64,000 bases of DNA from Magnolia sinica (lineage: Eukaryota; Streptophyta; Magnoliopsida; Magnoliales; Magnoliaceae). The stretch lies in the NCBI RefSeq assembly GCF_029962835.1, contig NC_080590.1:59332001-59396000 (forward strand). Direction: 5' to 3'. Made by a program: the position numbers and the translations under genes. Positions within the stretch are counted from its first letter, which is position 1, and each line of letters opens with the position of its first letter. The notes beneath the pieces are model-generated. The model was not told the origin of the DNA. It was given only the letters and a program-made list of their open reading frames with translations, and made no database searches. Positions 1-9,275 of this stretch are shown here, piece after piece.

Positions 1-435
1 TACTTTACAAGCATAAATTTATCTCGGAAGTGGTTTAAGGACGATCCATTTGTCCTCGCTAGCCAAGCCAAACAAGTATTCTACCTCACTGACACCAAGT
101 TAGGCGGCTCTTGACACGTGGTGCAGAAAATAAAGCCCAAGAACGTATTTGACGTTCCCGTACCAGAAGTTGAAGATAGCAAGGATGGGAGAAATGACAT
201 GTTTAGGGTTGAAGAAGCATATCAAGAAGACATGTCATCTAGGGATACAAGGACTGATTCAAGTGTTGATATTGATGTAGTGCAATTAGATAGAGATGAT
301 GTGCCACCTGATCATGTTGATGCCTCAATAATATGTGATATTACTACAAATGATAGCGGTTTCATTGATGACGACATTACAGACAATGAGGATGAAATAC
401 TGATCAGCGATAGTGATACAGACGACGATTATTAA
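1..435 (+). pseudogene. TNP2-like CACTA transposase, C-terminal end (DUF4216 region)
   Basis: Frame 1 is open from the window edge and ends at TAA 433-435. The first 45 codons contain KWFKDDPFVLASQAKQVFY and then DTKLGG, the conserved block of the DUF4216 domain found at the C-terminus of plant CACTA TNP2-type transposases. That block normally continues with a Trp; here the codon at 112-114 is TGA, a TGG to TGA change, and the frame then continues with HVVQKIKPKN. The last 80 residues are an acidic Asp-rich tail, also usual for the family. The catalytic part lies left of the window. It is broken by this nonsense codon at least. Confidence 0.85.
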
Positions 436-1238
436 ATGTACACATGATTTACATGTCATTTTTCAATTCGAATAATTTATGTATTCCATGTATATGTGAA
501 AATTACAGGTCATGATTAATTCTTTTTATTGACTTGTTTATAATCCACATTTACAGTTGAGTCAATTTCTGATCATGTCCTCCTTAAACCGGAGCATAGC
601 AGAATCATGCAACATACTTCATCAGCTATTGCAGATGGATGTTTTGGTCCTATCTTCTTCTGGTAGGGCCATAGAGATACCCAGTTTGGTCGATGAGTGT
701 AAAGTGAAATATATCGACGATGACTCAGAGGAAAGATTATGCCATTTCAAAGAAATTTCGTGGCTGATGGAGATATATAACCGTGGGAAACGAGATATGG
801 AAGATGCGACTTTATCACTTGCACATCTGAATGGAGTCCTGAGAGACCAGATTTCTCCTATTATGACTGGCATGTTGGCTGTAAATATGTCGAGTGCTTC
901 ACACAAAATGACATATGCTTCTTAAGCATACGATAGCTTACGCAGGGAGTACTTCGGATAATTTACCTCAAAGTTATTTCATATTGCAACGAAATATGCG
1001 TATTTAATATAGAATGACAATGTATAACGGAATTTCCAATGGTTATAAATTAAAGTTTACAGTTTTATTATATTCTGCTTACATTATAGTGTAATGGTCT
1101 AATCATATTTTAATCATCTCTCTAAGCATAAGCACAAATGCATTGTACCGTCAACACTACTTGTATAATGTTTTAGTATATTCCACTTGTATTGACATTG
1201 TTTAAATTTATAAGTTTGTAGCTCACACATATTCAGTG
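436..1238 (+). other. Spacer between the two CACTA genes
   Basis: AT-rich sequence. An open frame of 122 codons (557-925) exists here, but its product resembles nothing I recognise and codon use does not separate it from its antisense shadow at 622-906. It could be a decayed 5' exon of the downstream gene or nothing. Confidence 0.4.
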
Positions 1239-2870
1239 ATGGCACCAGGTAGAAGAGTACATCATTCGTGCACTGGATCTACCCCTTCTACCCATGATGT
1301 GACGGAACCAGCATCACCATCACATGTTGCATCGCAGGCGTCTAATCCCTCAGTCGCACATACATCGGGCACTGCATGTAGTCTAGATATATATTTCTTT
1401 TAATGTTTTCTGTTTATGTTTAGACTTACATATTTCTTTTGCAACAGCGTCGTCGACCAGCCGACGAGGACGTGGACCCACGCGCAGGTTACTTTTAGAG
1501 CGACTTACGCATGAGCGTAGGGTGACAGTAGAGTTCCCACAGGACTGCGTTAGACCTTTTGGGAACAATGCCATGTTGTTTACGTCGGAGGTCAGTGTCT
1601 TATGCCGATCTCTGATCCCCCCACCACCCCCCATTGGGGAGACGTGACAGATGATGTGCGACAGCTCATCCATCGGCGCCTTCAGGTAAATGTTAGTAAA
1701 TTAAAATTTATTTTATAAAAGTTCATTTACGGTTAAGTTATTTTCTTAATAAGTGTAGTCTTAATCTATTATTTACGAAACTGCATGATAAAGTTGACTT
1801 GAATTTGAGTGTTCCGCACATCTCCCATACCGTCGATGATATGATGAAGGAGCAGTTCAAGGATTACCACAGTAAGTTACACCGGTAGTACAAGCGGTGC
1901 ATGAGCCACGAGGAGGCCGTACAGTTCGCACCGCTGTAAGTGACCGATGAGGACTGGCGGATACTCTGCGATAGGTTTTCGTCTGATTCTTTTCAGGTAA
2001 TATTTACATATCTATGACATCTTAACGTAATAATTAAATTCGTAATTAATAACAATGTATTATGAATAATGTGTTCAGAAGAGGAGCAAAATAAATTCTG
2101 ACAATAGAGGAAAGTTAGAAGTGAACCACGTAGCTGGTTCAAAGTCATTTGTACAACTTCGTCACGATATAATAAGAAAGTACTAGTAATTATTACATTT
2201 ATATATTCTTTCCATGCATTTATATTAATTCTATTGTCTTTTCGATTGCGCAGCGAGATTCTGTCACTGGCTAGGAGCCCGGACCAGTAGACTTCTACAA
2301 AGGGACTCATTGTCCGCAGGCGACAGGATCTTGGGTACATCCTAGAGCCAGTGAGATTTAGGTAAAGATCCTTACATTATAAAATTTATTTGCATTAAAT
2401 TATAATAATGTCATTTATTATAAAAATTCATATGTTTTCATTACAGGAGGAGATGGACACCTTACGTACTCAGTAGAGTGAGCCAGAGATCCTGAGTCAG
2501 GTGTTTGGCACCCATTCTGGATATGTGCGTGAGTTTGGCCATGGTACCAAGCTCATGGCACCTGCTAGAGCTGCCTCCAGCCGATCCATCGTCGTTGGTG
2601 ACAGTGTCGTATGCCGAGCTGATACTGCAGAGAGAGAGAGAGGTTCAGCAGATACGGGTCATCATCGATGACATCAAAGATCAGCTGGACAGGCATAGGG
2701 AGGAGCAGGAGAGGAAGATGATGGATCAACTGGCGAGGCAAAGGTAGGAGCAGGAGAGGAGGATGGAGGAGATGCGGGTGGAGCATGAGCGATGGATGAT
2801 GGAGATGTTTTAGGTTATCGCTACACGCTTACCCACCGATGCCCCACCACCTCCCCCTTTATCTTTGTGA
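1239..2870 (+). pseudogene. TnpA-like CACTA accessory gene (Transposase_24 family)
   Basis: The second gene of plant CACTA elements, a putative DNA-binding accessory protein. Start: ATG 1239 (MAPGRR). Six or seven exons can be followed by frame and GT/AG borders: 1239-1377, 1448-1685, 1759-1996, about 2077-2171, about 2254-2361 and about 2447-2870. Family landmarks in order are FPQDCVRPFGNNAMLFTSE (exon 2), a block with YHSKLHR and DEDWRILCDRFSSDSFQ (exon 3), RSKINSDNRGKLEVNHVAGS (exon 4), a GTHCPQATGSW block (exon 5), and a proline-rich end PTDAPPPPPLSL. Several codons are now stops (in exons 2, 3, 5 and 6). The region 2620-2800 encodes a Glu/Arg-rich coiled coil. Domain name is from memory of the family; intron borders are read by eye. 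Confidence 0.75.
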
Positions 2871-3131
2871 TTTTTTGTATATTTGTTTATGATGTTAAGT
2901 TTATATGTATTTATGCGTGAATGAATGTGATGCGGATAAGATTGTTTGTGTTTGGATAAATGTAGTTTATGTTTGGGTTTGGGTTAATTTAGATGGATGT
3001 GAATGTGAATATGATGAAATATATTATATAATAGGTGTATATCAGGATGAATATGATGAAATATATTGTTAACAGGTGTATATTAGGAATTTTGTGCAAA
3101 ATTTTGAGCTGTATATTTTTTTAAGAATGAA

Positions 3132-3805
3132 CTTTTAGCGACGAAAATTTTCGTAGCTAAAAGTTTTGTAATTTATTTTTAGCACCGAAAATTTTCGCTG
3201 CTAAAAGTCTTATAAAGTTTTTTAGCAACAAAAATTTTTGTTGCTAAAAGTATAACGAATTTTTTGGCAATGAAAATTTTCGCTGCTAAAAGCCATGTAA
3301 AGGTTTTTTAGCGACGAAAATTTTCGTCACTAAACGTGGAACAAATTTTTGGCAGCGAAAATTTTCGCTGCTAAAAGTCTTGGAAATTTTTTAGGAAAGT
3401 ACAACAAATTTTTTAACAGCGAAAATTTTTGCTGCTAAAAGTCTTGTACAGTTTTTTTAGCGATAAAAATTTTCGTCGCTAAAAGTGTAACGAATTTTTT
3501 TAACAGCGAAAATTTTCGCTGCTAAAAGTCTTATACAGGTTTTTTAGCGACGAAAATTTTCGTCGCTAAAAGTGTAACGAATTTTTTAGCAGCGAAAATT
3601 TTCGCTGCTAAAAGTCTTGTACAGTTTTTTAGCGATGAAAATTTTCGTCGCTAAAAAGTTTGCTTTAGCGACGATTTGGATTTTTCGCCGATAAAATCCT
3701 TGTACGTTGGTCTTTTAGCGACGAATTTAGCGATAAAAATTTTCGTCGCTAAAGGGTTTTAGCTATGAAAATCTGACTTTTAGCGATGAAAATTTTTGTC
3801 GCAAA
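3132..3805. repeat. CACTA subterminal palindromic repeats
   Basis: Some 14-16 units of about 30 bp built on palindromes flanked by TTTTTAGC and GCTAAAAG. Two versions mostly alternate: GACGAAAATTTTCGTC and CAGCGAAAATTTTCGCTG. Degenerate units occur near both edges. Plant CACTA elements have such subterminal motifs, bound in En/Spm by TnpA; their perfect dyad symmetry here is notable. Confidence 0.9.
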
Positions 3806-3809
3806 AAGT

Positions 3810-3825
3810 GGTATTTCTTGTAGTG
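3810..3825 (+). repeat. CACTA 3' terminal inverted repeat
   Basis: GGTATTTCTTGTAGTG, reverse complement of CACTACAAGAAATACC. It marks the right boundary of the element, directly after the palindrome array. Confidence 0.85.
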
Positions 3826-3828
3826 TAA

Positions 3829-4125
3829 AAGGCTATTATTCAAGGTTTTAATTCACATTGAGGTGCAGTCTATTTGATGTAACTCAAACTCAGCCTCAGC
3901 GAGTTAAAGTGCTTAACTTGATAACAACACTCGGTAAGTGGCTGAGTTGAGTCAATCATGACTCAGCCGCTCCACCTCCATCTCCCTTATTTTTTATCCT
4001 TCTTTCCCTCTACTCTCTCTAGACTCTCACAAGGCCCAAACTCAAGTCAGGCCTAAACTTGGCCGACAACTCAACCGAGTTGACTCGGTTGGTGCAACCA
4101 CTGCCCAAATCTTTCTCTCCCTCTC

Positions 4126-4181
<56 letters not shown>

Positions 4182-5683
4182 CCTTTTTTTCTGCACCATC
4201 CAACAGCTGCTGGAACAGACCAATGTCGGAGTCACTCTTGACTCAACTGAGTCGGGTTGGTGCAACAAGCACTGACCTGATTCTCTCCCTCTCCTCTATC
4301 TTCCTCCTCCTTGATCTCTCTCTCTCTCTCCCCCCTTTAGAACTCCAGCCAGACCTAGAGTAGGTCTGACCCAACCAATCCTCGCTAGCTCGACACGAAC
4401 TCGAACTTGGCAGTGAGTCGAGATACTAGGTCACCCTCACACTTCCCCTTCTTGTCTTCTTCTTTCTTTCACTTCCTCTCTTCTTTCTCTCACTCTCTCA
4501 ACTAGAGAAACTTTCAAGTAAAGAGAGCCTAGAGTATCTTACCCAGACCGAGTCTGACTCGGTTTGGTGTTTTGGATAGCGAAAGTAGACAAGTCCGGAA
4601 CTGATTTTGTTAGGTCTCTGGCTGTAACGCATGACCAACCACCATGTTTGATTGACATGGATTTAGCACCACCATTGAGCTTTGTCTCTTGGATGTGATG
4701 GATCATGAACCTAGCCTCTACCCGTGGTTGCTTGGTCTGTTTGCTTGACAAGGAAGACGACCGACTCTAATGGCGGTCTCCCAACGAAAGCTTCTTTCTT
4801 TGATACGATGATGTTGGAGCATCTAGGTCTTCCATGCGATGCTTGTGGGAGAGAGAAAATGAAGATCCAATTGCATTTTCGTGATGAGTTTGACGAACGA
4901 AAGCTTAGTCATTTTCTATGGTTGTTTTAAGAATGAGGAGGACTCAAATTGAACTCGACTCCCAATATCCTTATAGTGTTACCCTGACCCATCTAGAGCC
5001 CTCATATTGAAAATAAATGCTCCTGATTTGTTTCGTTGCTAGGAGATGGTTGTAGGCAGCGGACACAACCCAAACCAGCCGTTGTTTTATCCCTAGTATA
5101 GAGGAAACCCTAAACCACATTATTTTAATGAAGGGTTGGGATTCGTCCAAGTGGAGGGCTAGTGAGGAAATGGCTTCTATTTCAGGAGAAACAAAAAGAC
5201 TTCATACACAGCGCTGCTCGAGCCCAAGCTAACACATGTACATGTGCGAGAAAACGTGTGAAAGGTTGAGATCTTTATTGGATTCATGCTCTGAACATGA
5301 TAGACAATTCAGATCATTTTGACCGTCAGAGATGGTGGCCCACTGACCAAAGAAACAGCTTGTGGTTTCAGAAACCAACCGAGCACATGACTCCTCTTAC
5401 GCTGCTAGTCCTGTGCATACAGATGCGCACCAAAAGCCCCAACCACTTCGGGTTTTTTTGGGAAATTGATCGTGCTGGCCTCGATGTATGGTCAAATTCC
5501 CTAAAGAGGTACTACCTTCCAAATATTCTGAGGGTGGCCTTCTAACAACTTTTATAAAATGTTTCGGACGAAAATGTCATTGTCCTTAGATCAATAGTTG
5601 TGCAGTTTTAGAGTGCGGAAGAAGTTACGTGTTATTTCAATCCTGAGAATGTGACGTGGATGAAAGACTTTTTTATCATGGGC
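3829..5683. other. Unassigned spacer between CACTA element and MULE unit
   Basis: No gene is recognised. Contents: two blocks rich in CGAGT/GACTCG words (3880-4080 and 4220-4430), like the subterminal DNA of some hAT elements, a long CT microsatellite, and a stretch from about 4540 to 5550 with short open frames (for example 4724-4930 and 5297-5545) that match no family I know. This may be old host DNA or a decayed non-autonomous element. Confidence 0.4.
4129..4176. repeat. (CT)n microsatellite
   Basis: About 24 CT units without interruption, inside a longer pyrimidine-rich tract. The open frame through it (Ser-Leu repeats) is an artefact. Confidence 0.95.
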
Positions 5684-5940
5684 AAGGCCAACTTGTGGGG
5701 CCCACACTGATGCATGTGTATAATCCATGCCACCCATCCTTCTTGTCGTGTCATCTTAAGGCTAGGGCCCAATTATCAGCCTGATCTAGAGATAGTGTGG
5801 GTGACATAATAGAAAATAATGGTGATAGTGTCACCCACTGTTGATACTTTCCAGGCTCACTTTAATGTTTGTTAGAAGTGGACACCGCACAAGGCAGGAC
5901 TTTTTGTCCCCACAGCAAGCTGGTTGACAAGGTGGACAGA
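5684..5940 (-). repeat. MULE 3' flank, copy A (paralogue of 35.1/41.56 kb)
   Basis: The segment with GGGGCCCACACTGATGCATG, then ATAATCCATGCC, then GGCTAGGGCCC and ATCAGCCTGATC is matched closely by 35130-35207 joined to 41562-41640. In both places it lies downstream of a MULE gene, followed by an inverted-core array. Copy A is uninterrupted at the point where copy B carries the hAT, so it serves as an empty site. Confidence 0.75.
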
Positions 5941-6000
5941 ACAGATGACCTCAATTCCTACTATTTATAAATAAACAAGTTATTTAATTACATCAACCCA

Positions 6001-6372
6001 ACAACCATGACCCTTACTATGCTACAACCATGACCCATACCACATTACAACCACGACCCATGCCATGTTACACGGGGTCGTGGTTGTCATGTTATATGGA
6101 TCGTGGTTATCATGGGTCGAGGTTGTCCTGCTATATGGGTTGTGGTTCTCATATTATATGGATCATGGTTGTCGTCCACGAAGGAATGGATTGTGGTTCA
6201 CATGCAAAATGGATCAACTACGACCCTTTGTGGATGACAACAACAATCCATTCGTGGGTCGTGGTTCACATGTAAAATGGATTGTGGTTGTCATCCACAA
6301 AGGGTCATGTTGACAACCATGACCCATATAACATGACAACCATGATCCACTGTGCATAACAATTATGACCCA
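6001..6372. repeat. Inverted-core array A1
   Basis: About fifteen copies of the 10-12 bp core CAACCACGACC or its complement GGTCGTGGTTG, spaced by short linkers such as CATATAACATGA or TCATGTTATATGG. The left part has the core in one orientation and the right part mostly the other, so the block can fold back. It lies directly downstream of the Ulp1-type gene and is collinear with array A6. Confidence 0.85.
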
Positions 6373-6716
6373 TTTCATTCACCAATCCATTACAGACATT
6401 AATATGGAAAAACAATATCAACACCAATCCATTTAAAAAAATATATCATCAGCAACCCATTTTAAAAATAATATAACAACAATCCATTCAAAAACTATCA
6501 GTGTTTGGATTTTTTTTTTTCATTGGTCTAGCTATTATTTGTTGTTGTTTCTTCAAGAAAGCAACATCAAATTCTTTCTTGTACTATAAACAGTCGTATG
6601 CGATTGTCTTTCTGAATTTAGGGATTTCCTCCTATAAAAAAAGTTTGAAATAATATTAAAACAAAACACAAAGCAATTAAGATTTAATGTAGACGAATAA
6701 AATATATACTTACAGG

Positions 6717-7271
6717 TTAAAAATCAATTGCATTCATGCTACTTATGAAGTCTATGAATTTTAGCATGAATACGCCACAATCATCTCCATTTTGTTGCGT
6801 CAGTCTATCAGTTATCATCTTCACATTCCATGTCTTCTCCCAAAAATTAGCTCCACTATCAAGAATGTGAAATAATCACCTGAGACCGTCCGTTATCTGT
6901 GTGATGACCAACTCATTTTTTCCTTTCATTCAATATTCATGATGTCATATAAAATGACCTCTCTCTTCCTTGGATAAATGACACCCATGAACCAGTGTTG
7001 TTGTCTTACATTCAGAGGGAAGTATGCCTGTCAAGCACAACAAATAAGACAATAGTTAAATACATGCCTTTCTAAAATGAATAATATCATTTAAGTCTAA
7101 GTACATGTGCAAGTAAGATCTTACTTTGTCATATTTCCATAAAGGCTTTGGTCTACCAACACCTTTGGCTATAGTTACAAGATTATCATTCACTTTTTTC
7201 AGCTTCATTTGTTGTTGGTCCTTATGGTTCCCAGCTCCATAATTACACAACAAGTCAAGTTGTACCTCCAT
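6717..7271 (-). pseudogene. Ulp1-like C48 cysteine peptidase, catalytic C-terminus (MULE-carried)
   Basis: C-terminal end of the DUF1985 / coiled-coil / Ulp1 gene. ULP1-type peptidases cleave SUMO-like modifiers; copies carried by plant MULEs have no proven role. Minus strand, 7271 down: a lead-in with PKPLWKYDKVRSYLHMYLDL, then FPLNVRQQHWFMGVI with the catalytic His codon at 6995-6997, a VILYD block that normally holds the catalytic Asp, then TQQNGDDCGVFMLKF with the catalytic Cys codon at 6777-6779, and a stop at 6717-6719. His and Cys motifs are intact, but the frame shifts after the YPRKR block and again before the Cys block, and a gap of about 40 bp near 7020-7056 looks like a very short or damaged intron. 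The catalytic fold is recognisable; the gene is not translatable as it stands. Confidence 0.8.
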
Positions 7272-7660
7272 GATTTTGCTATTGCAATATTAGATAGTGT
7301 TAGAAACATAAATAATTAATAATGCGATAAAGAAAACTATAGTCTGCAATTTCACATTACCGTAAATATGGACGGGATGAATGCACAGTCCTGTCTATGA
7401 TGTGGTTGGTTATCTTGATGCTGTGATAAATAACTTATGTATATATCGACGGCCTATGTAATGAGGAAAATATGTCAATAATATTTATACAATGACTCAT
7501 AGTAAATAAAGAAAGAGAAATGATAGAAACTTACTTCAGAATCGACCCAAGAATTTAAGTCGTAGATGTTATTCAACCATTGATATGCACCTGACTCCCT
7601 CACAAGTCTCAACTCATTGTCTTCCTCATCAGTTAGCACTCAGTGTGGATCCACAAACCC

Positions 7661-7864
7661 CTAACGACTTTCCTTTATAGGAGAAGAAGTTGGAACCGCA
7701 TATGGAGAAGACACCCATTTCGAAGTCGGTGCATTGTGTTGGGGCCTATGGACATCTACAACTAGAGTAACATCTAACCTACTCGCATCTCCCGTATCCG
7801 TAGGGTGTCCTCTCCCTTCCTCTCTCAAATGTGTCAGATTGATGGTGAGTTGTATTAAAATCAT
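7661..7864 (-). pseudogene. Linker exon of the Ulp1-type gene
   Basis: Minus-strand frame between the duplicated coiled-coil exons and the peptidase part. It is hydrophilic, rich in Ser, Thr and Pro, with no domain. Its upstream edge is followed by the same intron-like sequence (ATTAAAATCATATATT on the plus strand) that borders the coiled-coil exons, so it probably belongs to the same gene. The following 7290-7640 region holds only short intron-like AT-rich DNA and small fragments. Confidence 0.5.
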
Positions 7865-7930
7865 ATATTATCTATGTAATTCATTATATAATGTCTCGTT
7901 GAAGATTAGAACAAATGAAATTTCACATAC

Positions 7931-8038
7931 CTTTTCTAATTGAAACTACTCCCTTAGTAGCATCATCTCTTGCCTACATAAAGCAGTATCCTCCTTCAAA
8001 TGCCTCATCTCTTCAACTTGCATCAAAGTGATGATGAC
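7931..8038 (-). pseudogene. Duplicated coiled-coil exon, unit U1
   Basis: 108-nt exon with an acceptor (..TTTAATACAG) and a donor (GAAAAG before GTATGTGAAA). It encodes a heptad-rich helix, VEEMRHLKEDTALCRQEM, and carries one in-frame stop. It lies about 187 bp from U2, and exon and intron sequence are both repeated, so the unit arose by tandem duplication. Confidence 0.75.
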
Positions 8039-8112
8039 CTGTATTAAAATCACACATTATTTATGTAGTTCATAATGTCTTGTTAAAGATTAAAACAAAT
8101 GTGATTTCACAT

Positions 8113-8225
8113 ATATTTTTTGTATTAACTTCATCCCTTAACAACTTCATCTCCTGCCTTGGTAAAGCATTATCCTCCTTCAACTGCCTCATTTCTTCTT
8201 CAACTTACATCGAAGGGATTTTGTC
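8113..8225 (-). pseudogene. Duplicated coiled-coil exon, unit U2
   Basis: Homologue of U1 encoding VEEEMRQLKEDNALPRQEMK with one upstream stop. The donor corresponding to GTATGTGAAA in U1 and U3 reads ATATGTGAAA here, a G to A change that should abolish splicing. The intron towards U1 (8039-8112) is about 74 nt and similar to the other introns of the series. Confidence 0.75.
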
Positions 8226-8271
8226 CTCTATTAAAATCATATATTATTTATGTATTTTAAGATGTTTTTTA

Positions 8272-9113
8272 AGAAATACAACCACGACCCTTTGTGGGAG
8301 TGAACCATGACCCACTATGGATGACAACCACGATCCAAAATAAGGGTCGTGGTCATTATGAACAATGGGTCATGGTTGTCATCCACATTGGATCGTAGTT
8401 CACAACCACAACCCTATGTGGACGACAACCATGATCCATTATGCATGTGAACCACGACCCTTCATCCGGATCGTGGTTGACAACCACGACCCAATGTGGA
8501 TGAAAACCACAACTCATTGCTAATAATAACCATGACCCTTATTTTAGATCATGGTTGTCATCTACAGTGGCTCATGGTTCACAACCACGACCCAATGTGG
8601 ATGACAACCACGATTCACTATGGATGATAACCACAACCCATTGTTCACAGTAACCATGACCCTTCGCCCGGATCGTGGTTGTCATCCATATTGGGTCGTG
8701 GATCAACCACAACCCACTGTGGATAATAACCATGACCCATTGTTCATAGTAATCACGACCCTTCGTCTGGATCGTGGATGATAACCACAATCCATTGTTC
8801 ATAATAACCATGACCCCTCTTCTGGATCGTGGTTGTCATCCACATTAGGTGGTGGTTCGATACAGATGACAACCACGATCCATTGTGCATAACAACCACA
8901 ACCCATTTGCCTGGATCGTGGTTGTTATTCACATTGGGTCGTGGTTCATGACAACCACAATCCACTGTGGATGATAACCACGACCCATTGTCTGGATCGT
9001 GGTTGTTATCCACATTGGGTCATGGTTCATAACCACGACCGAATGTGGATGACAACCATGATCCACTGTGGATGATAACCACGACCCATAAAGGAACATG
9101 GCTATGACCTAAT
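8272..9113. repeat. Inverted-core array A2, inserted in an intron
   Basis: About 0.84 kb of the GGTCGTGGTTG / CAACCACGACC core in both orientations, with linkers based on ATCCACATTGG and ATTGTTCATAATAA. It sits inside the intron between exon units U3 and U2. The two flanks (..AAGATGTTTTTTA and AGGATTAAAATAAATG..) line up with uninterrupted sister introns of about 75 nt, so the whole array is an insertion. I see no terminal inverted repeat at its edges. Open frames through it are artefacts of the repeat. Confidence 0.85.
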
Positions 9114-9143
9114 AAGGATTAAAATAAATGCAATTTCACATAC

Positions 9144-9275
9144 CTTCGTTGCTTGAAACTCTTCCCTTAGTTGCTTCATCTGTTCCCTCAGGGAAGCATT
9201 CTCATCCTTGAGATGGCTCATCTCTTCTTCAAAATGTGTGAGATGACTCATCCAATCTTCAACAGTCATGGTTGT
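9144..9275 (-). pseudogene. Duplicated coiled-coil exon, unit U3 (split by a solo LTR)
   Basis: Encodes MTVEDWMSHLTHFEEEM and then SHLKDENASLREQMKQLREE, an uninterrupted leucine-heptad helix, ending at a donor GTATGTGAAAT. The 5' end of the exon, with its acceptor, is on the far side of the inserted LTR at 15430-15441. It is the best preserved member of the series. Confidence 0.75.

Larger units (their letters stand above)
1..3825 (+). mobile_element. CACTA (En/Spm) DNA transposon, 3' part
   Basis: The 5' part lies left of the window. Visible parts, in order, are the C-terminus of a TNP2-like gene, a TnpA-like multi-exon gene, about 0.7 kb of palindromic subterminal repeats, and a 3' end reading GGTATTTCTTGTAGTG, the complement of the widespread plant CACTA terminus CACTACAAGAAA. 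The next 3 bp (taa, 3826-3828) would be one copy of the 3-bp target-site duplication; the other copy is out of view. Gene order, subterminal structure and terminus all agree, so the superfamily call is firm. Both genes carry stops, so this copy is not autonomous. Confidence 0.9.

Noticed and set aside
4059..4241. 60-codon frame rich in Ser-Leu
   Set aside because: Translation of the CT microsatellite.
6001..9113. Regularly spaced short repeats resembling a CRISPR array
   Set aside because: Plant nuclear context, cores in both orientations, spacers that are themselves repetitive and of variable length, and no cas genes.
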